Both the position numbers and the translations under genes were made by a program. Under the pieces are notes generated by a model that was not told the DNA's origin, ran no database searches, and saw only the letters and a list, made by a program, of their open reading frames with translations. DNA of 64,000 nt from Lota lota (Eukaryota; Chordata; Actinopteri; Gadiformes; Lotidae). Where the stretch lies: assembly GCA_026745465.1 (NCBI GenBank), contig JACYXH010000216.1, positions 8,361,676-8,425,675 on the forward strand, read 5' to 3'. This document shows, one piece after another, positions 1 through 31,109 of this stretch (the first letter of the stretch is position 1; each line of letters starts with the position of its first letter).

Positions 1-352
1 AATGGAACACATTCCAGCCCCACAAACAACAAATTAACTTCAAATGCAAACCTGACTATTTTAGACTGGTGGCTTTCACTAAACACACAGGGGTCCCGGT
101 GACCCGGGGAATCTTTTATTTTTCCTACGCAGCCATCGCACTCGCTACTCTGTTGGATGCTCAATCTTAACTGATTAGTCTGTCTTTATTTTTCTTAAAT
201 GTATTATGTTTAGTTCTGGCATTAGTTCTGTGTGTGTACGTGTGTTTTATTATTACAACTTTGAAAAAGAAAAAAAGACAAAAAGAAAGCAAGAGCGGGA
301 ATAAGTAAAAGAGGAATAGAGAGAAATAGGAGCAATAATGGGGAGAGGTCAT

Positions 353-399
353 AGAAGCTGTCTCTCTTTCTCTTTCTCTTGCTCTCTCTCTTTCTTTAT

Positions 400-436
<37 letters not shown>
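353..436. repeat. (CT)n-rich microsatellite
   Basis: Pyrimidine-rich CT/TTTCT tract that ends in about 30 bp of pure CT. A related GA-rich tract follows at about 530-640. Confidence 0.9.
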
Positions 437-439
<3 letters not shown>

Positions 440-760
440 GCCTCTTGTCAAACTGGAGCAGATAGAAGCCCATAGACAGTTGGAGGATTTTGAACTGCAT
501 CCAAAGAGATGCAGAGATGGTGGGTTGCAGTCGGAGGGAGAGAGAGATAGAGAGTGGGTTGCAGTCAGAGGAAGAGAGAGAGAGAACGTGGGTTGAGAGA
601 GAGATTGAGAGAGAGAGGGAGAGAAAGCGAGAGAAGAAAAATGGAAGATAACATTGTAGGTCGATATGAGAGCAGTACCACCAGCTGCAGACGGTTGTGT
701 ATTCGTTTATCCTGGTATTCAGACAACAACCTTGAACCTACCAGCGCAAACACGCACTCA

Positions 761-762
<2 letters not shown>

Positions 763-808
<46 letters not shown>
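763..808. repeat. (CA)n microsatellite
   Basis: Uninterrupted CA dinucleotide run of about 23 units. Confidence 0.95.
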
Positions 809-810
<2 letters not shown>

Positions 811-1009
811 AAGATAATACTTATTTATTATTGGAAAATTAAATGAAATAAATACAATACATCTTGTCAAATGATCCAAAAGCTTCCATTCATTGTACAA
901 TAATTACTCAATGGATTTCTTTTGAAGCATTTACACATGCTTACTCAAATAAAAGTTGTGGGTCAATTTTTTCTCAAAGTGGCTGTCCAGAGAGAGACAG
1001 ATTAAAGAG

Positions 1010-1073
1010 AGAGGATGGATAGAAAGAGAAAGAGAGAAAAGAGCGGATAAAAAAAGAGAGAGCGAGAGAGAGA

Positions 1074-1105
<32 letters not shown>

Positions 1106-1114
1106 CAGAGAGAC
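1010..1114. repeat. (GA)n-rich microsatellite
   Basis: Purine-rich GA tract with a few interruptions. It is nearly pure GA/GACA from about 1057 to 1113. Confidence 0.9.
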
Positions 1115-2118
1115 ATGGACAGAACCTAGGGAAGACAGAGATGCTGGCGCGACACCCGTTTTAGCAGGCATCACATCGCCCCAGACGAGCCTTCAGCGAT
1201 AGTATCGATGTCTCAATGAAAAACAAATGACGGAACAAACTGCAAGTCAGTACTCCCCCCACCCCCCTTCGTCTCTCTCTTGCTTTTCGAGCTAAATACC
1301 AAAGTAGCAAATCACAGGCCTCATTCTGTCTGTATCTCTTTCCACTCCGCCAGCTCTGCTGCAGGAAGTTGCAGATGTGAGTTAATAAACATATGAGAAT
1401 AAATCCTGCTTAGATACTCAACATCCGTCTGACGCATGACAAGCCCAGAGGAAAACTGTAACTTTTCTTGACAACAGAGTGATGCATCATCATCAAGGGC
1501 CTTTGTAGACCTCTTTTTTTCTAAGGGTTTTAAACTAAGTTGGACACAGACAAGTCAGTCTCTAGCAGTGACTAAAATTAGACCATATTTGTATTTGAAT
1601 AGACATTAAAGCAACACACAAACACATGCTTGTATACAGTTCAGCTCCCTCACTGCAGTATAAAAGATACAAATGATGTATACCACGATTCACGGTATCG
1701 TCAAGGTTAAAAAAGGCTTTAATTTCATTTGGGCAAAGCAAGTCACTTTTCTCCTCATGACTCTGGTTAGGTCAACAAACAATCCTTTCCACATAAAATC
1801 AAACGATGCATATTATTTCACCTTTATCTTGTTTCGGTGATATCGCCTCCTATCACAGTGAGGGGTTGAAAGTGACCGAGACGTGGAAAAACAGGCGGGT
1901 GTGAAATGTAGCAATGTGTTACAGGGAGGAAAGTGATCTGGGTCAAGGTCACAAGTGGTGTTGAAGGCTGAGGAAAAATAAAAACGGAAAACATTTTAAT
2001 ATTACTACAACAATGGCATCATTCACAAAAACAAACACAGTTCTTGATCACACCTGCAACGTGTGGGGGGATTTGTATTCGCAAAAGCAAATGCATGTAT
2101 CCATGACCAAAGATATGC

Positions 2119-2155
2119 ATGCACACACAAACACAAACACAAACACACACACACA

Positions 2156-2188
<33 letters not shown>
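2119..2188. repeat. (CA)n microsatellite, interrupted
   Basis: CA dinucleotides with ACAA interruptions at the 5' side and a pure CA run at the 3' side. Confidence 0.92.
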
Positions 2189-3415
2189 CCTCTAGCTCTC
2201 TCTCTCTCAGTTGCTCCTCTCCTCCCCTGCAGGTCTCAGTGCTCCTAGTTCTTTCCTCTCCTCTCTCCAGTGATCTAAGGCTGCAGCGCTCCATCCCCTT
2301 CTTGTCCCCTGTCACCTGCTCATAATGAGCCGACCGGCCCAGTAAAGACCGGCTGGCTCTGCCAGACACATGAAGAGACACCTCGGCAAGGAAACTTAGA
2401 ATGTTGAAATAGATAGTGTACCATGAGAAGGTCAAAGATGTGTTGAACTGCGTGTGTATAGATTGGGGACACAGGGTTTTTTCTAATCTTATAAAAACAA
2501 GATATCATTACGAGAACATGTATCGTTAATCCAATTTACAATGTTAGCTTTTTTAAGGATAAAAAGAAAAAGTTTCAAAGGACAAATATACTATAACCGC
2601 ATTGTACATTGTGTGCATTTAATATGATTTTATTAATACATGCACCCGGCTAAAACAGAGAGCCATGGAATTCAAGGGAGTCAGGCTACATCCCACACTC
2701 CAGGCTGTCTTTGATGAAACAATCATCAGAAAGGCCCAACAAATATTTCAGACCCCACCCATGTTACCCTAAGTACCAACTTCTTCCCTCAAGCAGACTC
2801 TTCAGAGTCGCCCATTCCCCCACCCCCCCCCCCCCCCCGCCTTAATAACTCCTTTGTCCCCCTGTCCATCAAAGCCCTAAATGGCAAGTTAGCCAGAGTC
2901 CAACCCCTGCTTTGAATTTTAACTGTACGCATTTGTTTTATGATGACTCCATGTTGATGAGGCTGCTTTTCCCTTAATGCACATATCATGTGCATCATTA
3001 TGATGACTACAGTTGTGTTGGACGATGGACAGTACGCAATTTGTCGGTTAATGGCAGTCCGTGCATGTACTGTATGTATGCAATATATTATTTATATTTT
3101 ATCAGCAGATACTGTATGTATCAAAGACAAATTTCCTTCGGGACGATAAATTCTACATTATCTTAACAGATTTAACTTTTAGAAGGACTTTCGATGTTCT
3201 ACTTCATTGTACTTCACTACACAGGGAAAAGGCAAGGGGTGGGATTGCCCAACTCTTTCAATGAACCATATCTCTATATAAATAGAGCCGATATGTTCTA
3301 TCGGTGGGTCGCTTCCAATACAATTATTTTATAGAAAACCAAGAGTGACGTGACATTATAGCGATCACTTAAGGAAAATGATGACATTTTCTCACTCTGT
3401 ATGAGCGCACCCATT

Positions 3416-3506
3416 TCTGTGTGTGTGCGTGCGTGTCTGTGTATGTGTGCGTGCGTGTCTGTGTGCGTGCGTGTCTGTGTGTGTGCGTGTGTGTGCGTGT
3501 GTGTGA
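3416..3506. repeat. Imperfect (GT)n tract
   Basis: GT run broken by regular GCGTGC and TCTGTG variants, resembling a degenerating microsatellite with a higher-order unit of about 16-20 bp. Confidence 0.85.
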
Positions 3507-6409
3507 TCCACGGGATGGGAACCCTGCCTAACTCCTGTTGCTTCCTGCTGGAGTTTGGCTGCTCAGCACCATTGCTCCTGGTGATGAAGTACCAGACACA
3601 TTCCTGCACTTTAATAACCAATGGGCTGACAGCGGAGTGATGATGTCGGGCTGTGGTTTTATTCATCAAGCATAACACCAGATTATTTAGGCCGAACGCA
3701 ACCTTTGCGATGTAAACCTCCACGCACGCACTGTTAATTTGTCCTTACATCCTGTGATACAGGTAATCTTTTAATTTTGTATTGTTTTTTAGATATAATT
3801 AAAATATATCAAGATCAAGGCATATCTTGCTTAAATAATAAACACTTTTTGTAAATATGAAACACCGTTAATGTGATATCCTTGAAGAATGGTTCACTTG
3901 GAGCAATACCGTCACAGTGTTGTTTCTCTCCGCCTCTTCATCTTCTATGTGTTTATTTTCTTTCCACTAGAGCTCCCTTGCAAAACACTGAGAGCGTCTA
4001 TTTCCAGTTGTTACATGTTGATTTTGGAGGACAGCCCAACGGCACTTCCGATATGAAAAACTCAAGATAGAAAATGACATGCTATTACACAGTATTATTT
4101 TCGGGGACAGAGGGATCAACTGATGAACGGAGAGATTAAATGAAAAAACGAACGGAGAGCAGACAGCGATAGAAGAGTGTTGAGATTGTGGATGAGATGA
4201 CCATGCAGGGCTTGGGCAGTGGAGCAGGAACTGGGCTGGTTTAAATCCTATGACCTGTGACCTCATTTTTCCCACCATCTGACAGGTCATTAACAGTTGA
4301 GCTGGGCATCATCAATCTACCCCTAACAGATTACCTTCAGCCCCCATGATTGCCTCCCTCTGTGAATAGTTATTTGAAAATAAAAACTTTATAAATCATA
4401 GATACACGCACGTGATTATCATTGGACAAATTTATATTGACATTTTGAATGAAATCTTTCTGGAGAAACAATCATCATAATCATTACAGTACTGATGCAT
4501 TCTATCAAATGCATTTCTAAAACAAAGCTATTTCTAATGAAAGCAACATTACAAATAGCATGAACAAACAGATAAAAAAGCTTTGTGAAAAGAATCGTAG
4601 GCAGATACAGGCAGTACAGGAAGTGAGTAAGTTTAAGTGTTGACCTTCTGCCTATCAATAAATCAGTTGTAGTTTCTACAATACGTGGTTAAACAGCATC
4701 CTGCATCTCTCTACATATTGCTTCTGTAAGGAAAGAGGAAGTTAAAATGCAATTGTGAATAAAAATGGAAACAAACCAGTTTGGACTTGAGGAAGCTTGC
4801 AAATCTGCCGGCATCTTCCAAAACCTCCAGCTCTACTGTTAAAGCACAGTGTGTAACGTAACCCCTCACAGAAAGTGCTATAACTGTAAAAAAATAGGAC
4901 AGTAGTTGTAAATGGTTTTGTGTTTTCCAAGTGGACGCCAGAACGAGGAGATAGAAGACACCTGCTTCTCCACATAGCTTCCACTTCCTGCTCTGCAGCT
5001 CTTCTTCTTGGATGGGAATATCTTACTCGTCCTTGGGAGGCCAGCTTGAACAGCCAAGACCATATCAATCTCTGGGCTGATCAGGCAGCCCTTTATGTCA
5101 CTGTGCACTCTGTTAAGAATACAACTGTTCCAAGTACACTCATATCATTAAAGCTATGTTGGGGATGGATACACAAACACCATTTGTATCAAAGGCATTG
5201 CTTTCCCTACATCAAGATACTGGTGTGGTTGTGTGTCTTTATTGCTTTTATATTACAAAGTAGCATTCACATTTAGGAATTCGATTCAGCTGACCTCATT
5301 TGGCTTCTGGTCTGCCATATATTTAACACATCTAAGGGCCCTTTTTCAATTAAAATGATGAATTCTACAAAGAAACAATCTCTCTGCCATACAGTGGTAG
5401 ATATGTATATATATATATATATATGCTCTGTCCTCATTGACACCTATTCGAGGAGTCCCGTCCCTCCATAATATAGTGGGGTCACTCAGACATGTCTCCC
5501 AGATAGGGAGGCCCTCTCTGAGCAGTCTGGAGTGGGTTCGCTGGTGGTGTTGTGGGGGTACAGGGCCAGAGGGCCATGGAGGGCTGCAAACTGACACGGG
5601 CCGCCCTAATGGAATCACAACAAGGAGGAAGATCCGTCTGTGTCCCCACTCTAGGCCTATAAAAACACGCCGCAGTCAAACTGTGTGTCAAGGCAGTTAA
5701 TGGGCCGCTCAGAGGATCACTTCTCTGCCATTGTAAGCAAATCTCTGGGGCTTTTTGTATATATTCTTTTTTTTACATCCTCTCTCTCTCTGCCGAAGTC
5801 TTTGGTGCATCGCAATGTTTCCTTAAGCTGTTCTCTAAATGTTTTCTTAATCATGATCATGAATTATATGAATCACTTCATTAACATGCTTAGTAAAAAC
5901 ATTCGCTTCGAAGTACACTTCTCTGTAAATTGTTCAATAGAATATAGTTCAAGAATCCTACCAATTGTTTTGAGTTTTATTTCTATCTATCGTTATTTCT
6001 CAAATTGGCCCTACGTTTTATTCTGTGCTCATGGCAATTGGGTTTTATAGTCAGTGGTGTAACCTGTATGATAGAACCAGGAGTTTCTTCCTCATCCTTA
6101 AAAGGATTTTATCACACCATATATTGTAGGGGCAAACCTAATCTTGGGGTAAATTACCCTGAAGCTGAGTGTAAGCAAAACAAGGCCACAGAGACTGTGG
6201 ATCATATCTGCAGAGTTCAACCTGCAGGGTTCAAAGTGAAAACAAGACCAACACAACGACGTTGTTAAGAGCTTAGAAGGCCCCCAATCTCTACAGCGTT
6301 TTAAAGTTGACAAGTGAATGTATTCGCAGAGTAATAGATCTCGGCATGTCGTTCTGGGTCAGTGATTTAGGGTGCATGCGTGTGCAATAGAGTGAGGTGA
6401 GGCGAGCAA

Positions 6410-6595
6410 GAAAGTAAGAGAGAGAAAGTAAGAGAGAGAAATAAAGAGACGGACAGAAAAAGTGGTAAAATAAACCAAATGTTATTACTGAACAAAAAAG
6501 AGTGTGAGATAGTGGAGATAGTAAAATAAAAAGTAGAACGACAGGGAATGAGATAGAGAGTGAGAGAGAGAGAGAGAAAAAGAGAGAGAGAGATC
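6410..6595. repeat. Diffuse (GA)n-rich purine tract
   Basis: GA/GAAA-rich stretch with several short pure GAGA runs, the longest near 6559-6592. Confidence 0.75.
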
Positions 6596-6680
6596 ATTGT
6601 AGTGACAGGTTTATAGGATCCCTTGGAGTGCAAAGCTGTTCTGTGACACTGACCACTTACAAACCCACAGACTTACACCT

Positions 6681-6728
6681 GACACCTCCGGGTGTGTGTG
6701 TGTGTGTGTCTTTCAGTGTGAATCTGTG

Positions 6729-6769
<41 letters not shown>

Positions 6770-6862
6770 GTTGTATGTGTGTGCTGTGTGTTTTTGTGTG
6801 TGCGTGTGTTCGGTTGTATGTGTTTGTGTGTTGTATGTGTGTGGTTGTATGTGTGTGTGCAG
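6681..6862. repeat. (GT)n compound microsatellite
   Basis: A pure GT core at about 6731-6766, flanked by longer imperfect units built from GTGTGTTTGGTTGTAT-like blocks. This points to expansion of a composite unit. Confidence 0.9.
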
Positions 6863-7272
6863 GGCCAAGCATGGGTTAAGACCCCATGTTTTGGACCCTC
6901 TCTCCCATCAATAATGAAAAAGACCTTTGGCATCACTGAAAAAAAAGAAGAAAAAGGTTTGAAGACACCCAGACACACTCGTGCAGCCACATTCCTGCCA
7001 GATATATAGGCATCAGCGGTACAGCGCGTATCCGGGGGAGGGCCGTGTACCTATAAGAAGCTAAAGCCTTCCCAGGAAATCAGGAACGTATGTGCGCAGT
7101 GTCGGTGGTCCCTGCAGACCCCAGCCACTGCCTTCCATAAACTATTAGCAAACTATTAGCGCTTGTCTTCCACTGCCCTCCTCCTGTTCTCTCCCTCGTT
7201 TACCTCTTTTCTAGCTAAGTTTACCGCCTGTTCACCTCTGCCTCACCTCCTACCTTCTCCTCCGTCATTCTC

Positions 7273-7309
7273 ACTTTTGTCCCGATTGCTCTCAAATCGG
7301 GACAAAAGT
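7273..7309. other. Perfect 15-bp inverted repeat with 7-nt loop
   Basis: The left arm ACTTTTGTCCCGATT (7273-7287) is exactly complementary to the right arm AATCGGGACAAAAGT (7295-7309), with loop GCTCTCA. It lies outside any repeat I recognise and is not next to a gene. It could be a small hairpin RNA, the remnant of a transposon end or simple snapback. Confidence 0.85.
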
Positions 7310-7684
7310 TCGTCTAGCCTTCTGCATCTTGTTCTGCTTGGGGTCCGGCTGGGTTCCGCTGGGACCCCCATGTGGATCAGCGCAGACGCTTGGTCAAATT
7401 TGTTGAGAGGATGATGGGCAGTTGAAAAGTGGAGAGTGAGGCAGAGAGCATGAGTCCTGTGGCTTATTTAAGAGCCTGTAAATGATGTGGAGGGCGACCT
7501 CTGACCTTTGTCAGCAAGGGAAACATCCCAGATATTTTCTTTTCTCTCCCTCTCTTATTGTGTGTGTATGAATGTAAGAGGAGAGTGTGCATATGTGTGT
7601 GGGTGTTGAACACAAGGAGGACATAGTCCTGCAGAGACTATGCACCGCAAGGGAAAGGTAATGCCCATTTTTATCAGCATGTGA

Positions 7685-7750
7685 CACATACGCACACATA
7701 TACACACACATGTGCGCGCGCACATATTCACACACACACACACACACACT
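7685..7750. repeat. (CA)n tract with Z-DNA-prone GC palindrome
   Basis: Alternating purine-pyrimidine CA/TA tract containing a perfect 16-bp palindrome, ATGTGCGCGCGCACAT, at 7710-7725. Confidence 0.85.
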
Positions 7751-8847
7751 GTCGTCAGGATATTAGGGTGTTAAAAATACTCAATAGGGTTGTATTGTAT
7801 TAGTTTGGAATTAAGTTTGGAATTAAGATAGGTATGTCTTCTGGATGACTTTTTTTTCTGAGTCTAAATGAATCATTTTAGATAAACGATTAAGGATTAG
7901 ACAATAAATCCAACTATCCTTTGTTGAGAAAGCCAATTTCCACCCCTTGAACTATTTGGATGATTTCATAAAATTAATATCAACAGAATATCCATCATTC
8001 ATAAAACAAGCAGGAATAACAACACTAGCAACACAGGAATCTATTGGATCTGGTGAGGTCACATGCGGCGGACTCGTCTCTACGAGATAATCTACTCATT
8101 TGAGTGTTTTTACTGCGCCGGGAAGACAGCTGCTCTGCCTCACGTTAAGACCCACAGTGCCAGGACTGCACTCAGCCTCCGAACTCAGCCGATGTCGGTC
8201 CCAGTGCAGATTTACTGTAGATGGCCTTTGAGCGAAAGAGGTATAATGTGACAAACCGTTGCCCCCATAACCCCAGGGATACTCAACAATGTTTAGCGCT
8301 GTAGGAGCCTATTTGGCTCACCGGACTCTTTGAAACAAAAATGCTTCACTCCCCTCTCATGTACAGTGTTTCAATAAATCGAACCAGTAAATCAGGACTG
8401 AATTCAAACCTTTTTCTCTCAAAAAAGAAAAGAAAGGGAGTGCTCTGAACTGGTATTGTGCTGTGGACTGTAATAAGAGACTCTCAGTTTGAACGAACTT
8501 GTATAAATATATATGTTTTGTATAGAGATCTCACATTTGACGAGACAAATTGTGACTAGACCATTCATAAGAAGAAAACTCAAATCAGCGGCCTCAGTAT
8601 CCCCTTGAATAATTGTAATGTGATGCAGTTTGAGCGAGCACACACACGTACGCATGTGCACGTGTACACAGATACTGCAGGGGGATTCGTTGACGGGATG
8701 TGAATGTCAGCGCTCTCTTATTTACTCTCTCTATATAAAACAGTGAAGAGTAATTAACAGCAGGGATCCTCCCTGGCAAGAAGGTAATTGACTGTTTCAA
8801 AGTACTTCACTTCATAACCCAGGCCAGCCTGTGTGAGCGTGTGTGTG

Positions 8848-8936
8848 TGAGCCAGAGAGAGAGAGAGAGAGAGAGCATGCGAGGGGAAAAGGGTGGGAGG
8901 GAGGGAGGAGGGAGGGAGGGATGGGCAGAAATACAG
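8848..8936. repeat. (GA)n followed by (GGGA)n purine tract
   Basis: Pure GA of about 24 bp, then GGGAGGGAGG-type repeats. The plus strand is G-rich with several GGG runs. Confidence 0.8.
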
Positions 8937-9502
8937 AGAGAGCCAGAGAAACAGTGTATGGAGGAGAGAAACTGAAAATCTGTTTTAAAAACGATCTTTT
9001 CTAAAACACCGACCATAGCCCTTCCCCGCTCCCTCCCTGTATGGACAAGGGTCAGCGGTGTCCTGGGTCCAGACACACTGGGACACTCTGGTGTTCTAAC
9101 ATTGTGTATTAACATTCAGCCGTATTCATCATCAGTAAGTGCAGTAAGATGGACCTCATGGAGACCGTGGCCAACATTAAGAGGTTGTTCATGTTGGGTT
9201 TGGTAGCGGCCACTTTTGGGAAACGTGTTGTGTGGTTCCTGGGTTTATTTATTTGTTTTTAATCCTACAGAATAAACAATGAAACCTTTTCGCTGTGGTT
9301 ATCATTTTGTTCTTATTTACATGAAAATAAAATATAACCCACCCATCCACAGCCGTCAACCTAGGGAATAAATTTGGCCGAAATAAATTTGGCCTGTCGA
9401 TCATACCTTCTACAATAACTAAGTGGTTTAAAGTGGTGAATGGAGTTCATTATAACTGTACACCATCAAAGTGAAAGTCATGGCTTTAGTGTATGAGTTA
9501 GA

Positions 9503-9508
9503 TTTATT
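9503..9508 (-). terminator. Candidate ccdc73 poly(A) signal
   Basis: TTTATT on the plus strand is AATAAA on the ccdc73 strand, about 900 bp past the ccdc73 stop codon. Further copies lie at 9244-9253. None lies closer to the stop, so a 3' UTR of about 0.9-1.2 kb is inferred. Confidence 0.35.
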
Positions 9509-10260
9509 AGTTACACAGTCTTAATCAGAGAAACAAATTGGTTGGTGGACATGTGGCAGTGTCTCTGCTGTTCGCCAGCTGCCTCCATCTCTAGAATGGA
9601 ACATATGCTCTCTCCTCTCCTTAACCTCCTCATAGGGCACATAAAGTTAACGAGAAGTGCATTAGGACATGTGGATTAGGGTTGATCTTTGTTCATTGTT
9701 GTTAATTAGGGTTTGGTGCTAATTGCTATTTGTTAATTTCTATGTTGACCTGTGTTAATTGATTGTATCATTTTTCATGCCCCTGGAGTTGTAATGGCCC
9801 TGATGAGCAGCAGTTGAGTCTGCAGCAGTAAAACCTTGGAGATGGGCAACCCTGATTGGTAATTTGGTTAATTTGTATTAATTTGCTTGTAAACAAATGC
9901 GAGACCTTTTTCAGTTGTTAATCATCACTGGTCCTATTATCTGTTGCCACAAGACCTTTCCCATTACCTCCATGGAAATTAAGGTCCAACATTTGCTAAT
10001 GTCGGTGACTGCTGTTTCTTAAATTTCAGGAACACTGATCTTAAAGAAAATTTGAGACTGAATTGTCAGTGTGTAATTAGAACAGTCTATGAAAATCAAG
10101 AGTTTTGTTTAAAAGAGTAGCTGTAATTAAAATGACAATAGATGCAAAACATTTAACAAGATAACATAATGATAAAAAATAATAATAATAAATATTCAAA
10201 ATACAATATTTTAAATTAAACATTTGAATGTGTTCATGTGCATATGCTTTACTTAAAATG

Positions 10261-10330
10261 GAACATCTGAATGATAATGATAACTGAACAGCTGAATGAT
10301 AATGATAAATGAACCTCTGAAAGATAATCA
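10261..10330. repeat. Three-copy 25-bp tandem repeat in ccdc73 3' UTR
   Basis: Units start at 10261, 10286 and 10311 and share a GAAC-CTGAATGATAATGATAA core; the third is shorter and diverged. It sits about 75 bp downstream of the ccdc73 stop codon in the gene's own direction. Confidence 0.85.
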
Positions 10331-10405
10331 CATATGACTACAACTAGTCATGGAACTACAACAGTATCTTTAAATTAGTAAGCAATGTTAGACATTTATG
10401 AGATT

Positions 10406-24562
<14,157 letters not shown>

Positions 24563-25336
24563 AGAAGTGTTTACCGGTTGACCAAATGTCCTGGTGGGCC
24601 TCGACCCCCCCCCTGTTAATCAAGACAGCAAAATAATTATGTCAGAAAAGGTTAATAGAATGGGCTGTTTAATAAGCACTAATGTTCCGCTTTCCACCTT
24701 CCATGCACATAATTAGTTCCTCACCTGTAATTTCTAACACAATAATATTTCATCAGAAATAATAGGCTATTACATTAAAACCCTGTAATGTTTCCCAGTC
24801 GCTGCAATTCCACTTAATGGCTTTGAAATGACCATTAAGTTGGGTTCTTCTTAGTTTGATGCCAAAGCCATCTTAAGTTCAAATGAACCTGCCCTTGACA
24901 CTAATAGGGGTCATAACAATAACACTCCTCTGACAAATTTTTCTGCCCATTGCTTTTCAAATTATATAAGTTATTTGGTTTGACCTGTGGGTGGTATGCT
25001 TGTGCCTGCCTGTTACTATCTAAGCTGTCCCATCTCCACCAACTGACTGACATACAACCCTGCGCCTGCTTGAATACACACAGAAAAAAACACACACATT
25101 GTGATTGACTGGTAAAGGGGGAGGTCTCCACTAGCCAATGATCTCTTAATAGAATGGAGCTTATTCTCCCATTTAACTTGTGTTGACATCAATCACGGAG
25201 GGGGGATTCAATGATCCCTGCTAGATTTTGACACTATTGTAAAAGGACAGTGGGGCCCCAGGCTCAGAGGGGAGGAGATATGTGAATGTGTGTTTGTCTG
25301 TCTTTACAGCAAGTGTATGCACGTTTTGCCCATGTA

Positions 25337-25338
<2 letters not shown>

Positions 25339-25427
<89 letters not shown>
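25339..25427. repeat. (GT)n microsatellite
   Basis: About 44 GT units, uninterrupted, between the divergent genes ccdc73 and depdc7. Confidence 0.96.
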
Positions 25428-25428
<1 letters not shown>

Positions 25429-26176
25429 TAAGGAAGTGTGTCAGTTTTATTCACATCTACTACGATCCAGTTGAGCAGATATTAACCACTTTATTTCTGA
25501 ACCATTGTCATTTTAAATTAGAGCTATTGATTTAATGTGGATTTATAGGGCTATATGTTATAGCCTACTAGCTTGTAGTTATTCAGAATTCAAGTTAGTT
25601 TAATTTTAAATAGCGTTTAAGTACACGATTGGAATTCATATTTAAGAAGACAAAAACAATACTTACTAAATGCTACCAGCAAGTTAGCGTTAGGTAACCT
25701 TTGTGTTCATCGAACGAGTCAAAAAGTGAACCTAGCCAATTGTAACGGGTGTCTAATTAGCTTAGTAGTGCATCTTCCATTTTCTTAACACTAAAAGTTG
25801 TTTTATGCCTGACACAAATGAATGACTATGATTTGGGCCGTCATATTACTTGAATAACGTTAGCGGGAAAGTACGGCGACATGTTTCATAAATAGTTATT
25901 TTCCGTTTCAAACTTTCTAAATCTCATATATTGTAATATGCACGCGAGGATGCAAGCGCGATGGCGGACACTACAGTACAGAACACATTGGAACAATATT
26001 CAAACTAATTCGTTTTAAATATTGACCATGAATTAATAACAGTAGTCGAGACCTCTGTAGTCTGACTTTGTATACGGTCTACCCTATGAGCAAGACCCAT
26101 TTACGTGTAATAAGTGGGTCAGACCGTTTCTGTTTCAATACTCAATGGAGGACAGAACAACGTTCTTTGCTGATTG

Positions 26177-26190
26177 GCGCCATCTAGCGG
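26177..26190 (-). promoter_or_regulatory. CTCF-like binding site
   Basis: Read on the minus strand this is CCGCTAGATGGCGC. It fits the vertebrate CTCF core CCASYAGRKGGCRS at 13 of 14 positions (G for A at position 3). It lies 86 bp before the depdc7 ATG, inside the divergent promoter interval. Confidence 0.6.
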
Positions 26191-26275
26191 CGTGTATGCA
26201 CACAACTATCTGATGAATATAATTTATAAAAGCTGTGTGTATTGAACTAGCTAATTGGTTTTACGTGAGCGAAAC

Positions 26276-30903
<4,628 letters not shown>

Positions 30904-31046
30904 TATGTGAACGTTGTCGCTTTCTACAGCTTCAGAAAAACTTTGAGTTGTGGAAAGGTTTCAATCCATTTCAGCTTGTGTTGGACAATTGCAGATCATG
31001 AGTTATTGTTGTGTGCCTATGCCATATGCATTTGAAATCGATGAGC

Positions 31047-31056
31047 AATAAATAAA
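31047..31056 (+). terminator. depdc7 poly(A) signals (overlapping AATAAA)
   Basis: AATAAATAAA gives two overlapping AATAAA hexamers about 145 bp after the depdc7 stop, so its 3' UTR is very short. Confidence 0.8.
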
Positions 31057-31109
31057 CTCCAATAGTTCAGGTCAATTTTATGCTGTACATAGTTTTTCCT
31101 GCACATGAG

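Larger units (their letters stand above)
1..9500. other. Gene-free, microsatellite-rich interval beyond ccdc73
   Basis: No open reading frame here resembles a known protein or can be joined into a spliced gene; the longer frames are translations of CA/GT or GA/CT tracts. What can be seen is simple repeats (listed separately where long), a poly-C run at 2817-2838, an AT tract near 5402-5424, a perfect hairpin at 7273-7309 and a Z-DNA-prone palindrome at 7710-7725. Short tandem doublings occur at about 7139-7160, 7803-7826 and 9372-9395. Non-repetitive GC-balanced stretches, for example about 5440-5720 and 8040-8270, could be conserved regulatory DNA, but that cannot be judged without alignment. 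Confidence 0.6.
24563..26275. promoter_or_regulatory. Head-to-head interval between ccdc73 and depdc7
   Basis: The two start codons are 1.7 kb apart and the genes diverge, so both promoters and 5' UTRs must lie here or in 5' exons I cannot delimit. Visible signals are GCGATGGCGGAC near 25957 (YY1-like), an inverted CCAAT box (ATTGG, 26173-26177), the CTCF-like site at 26177-26190 and a (GT)n tract at 25339-25427. A possible ccdc73 5' UTR acceptor sits in the G-run just upstream of its ATG. Confidence 0.6.

Noticed and set aside
554-1174. Open frames of repeated His-Thr, Cys-Val or Arg-Glu residues in several places (also 2013-2435, 6628-7009, 17764-18071, 25221-25474, 59594-60059)
   Set aside because: They are translations of CA/GT and GA/CT microsatellites, open in several frames at once, with no homology or splice context.
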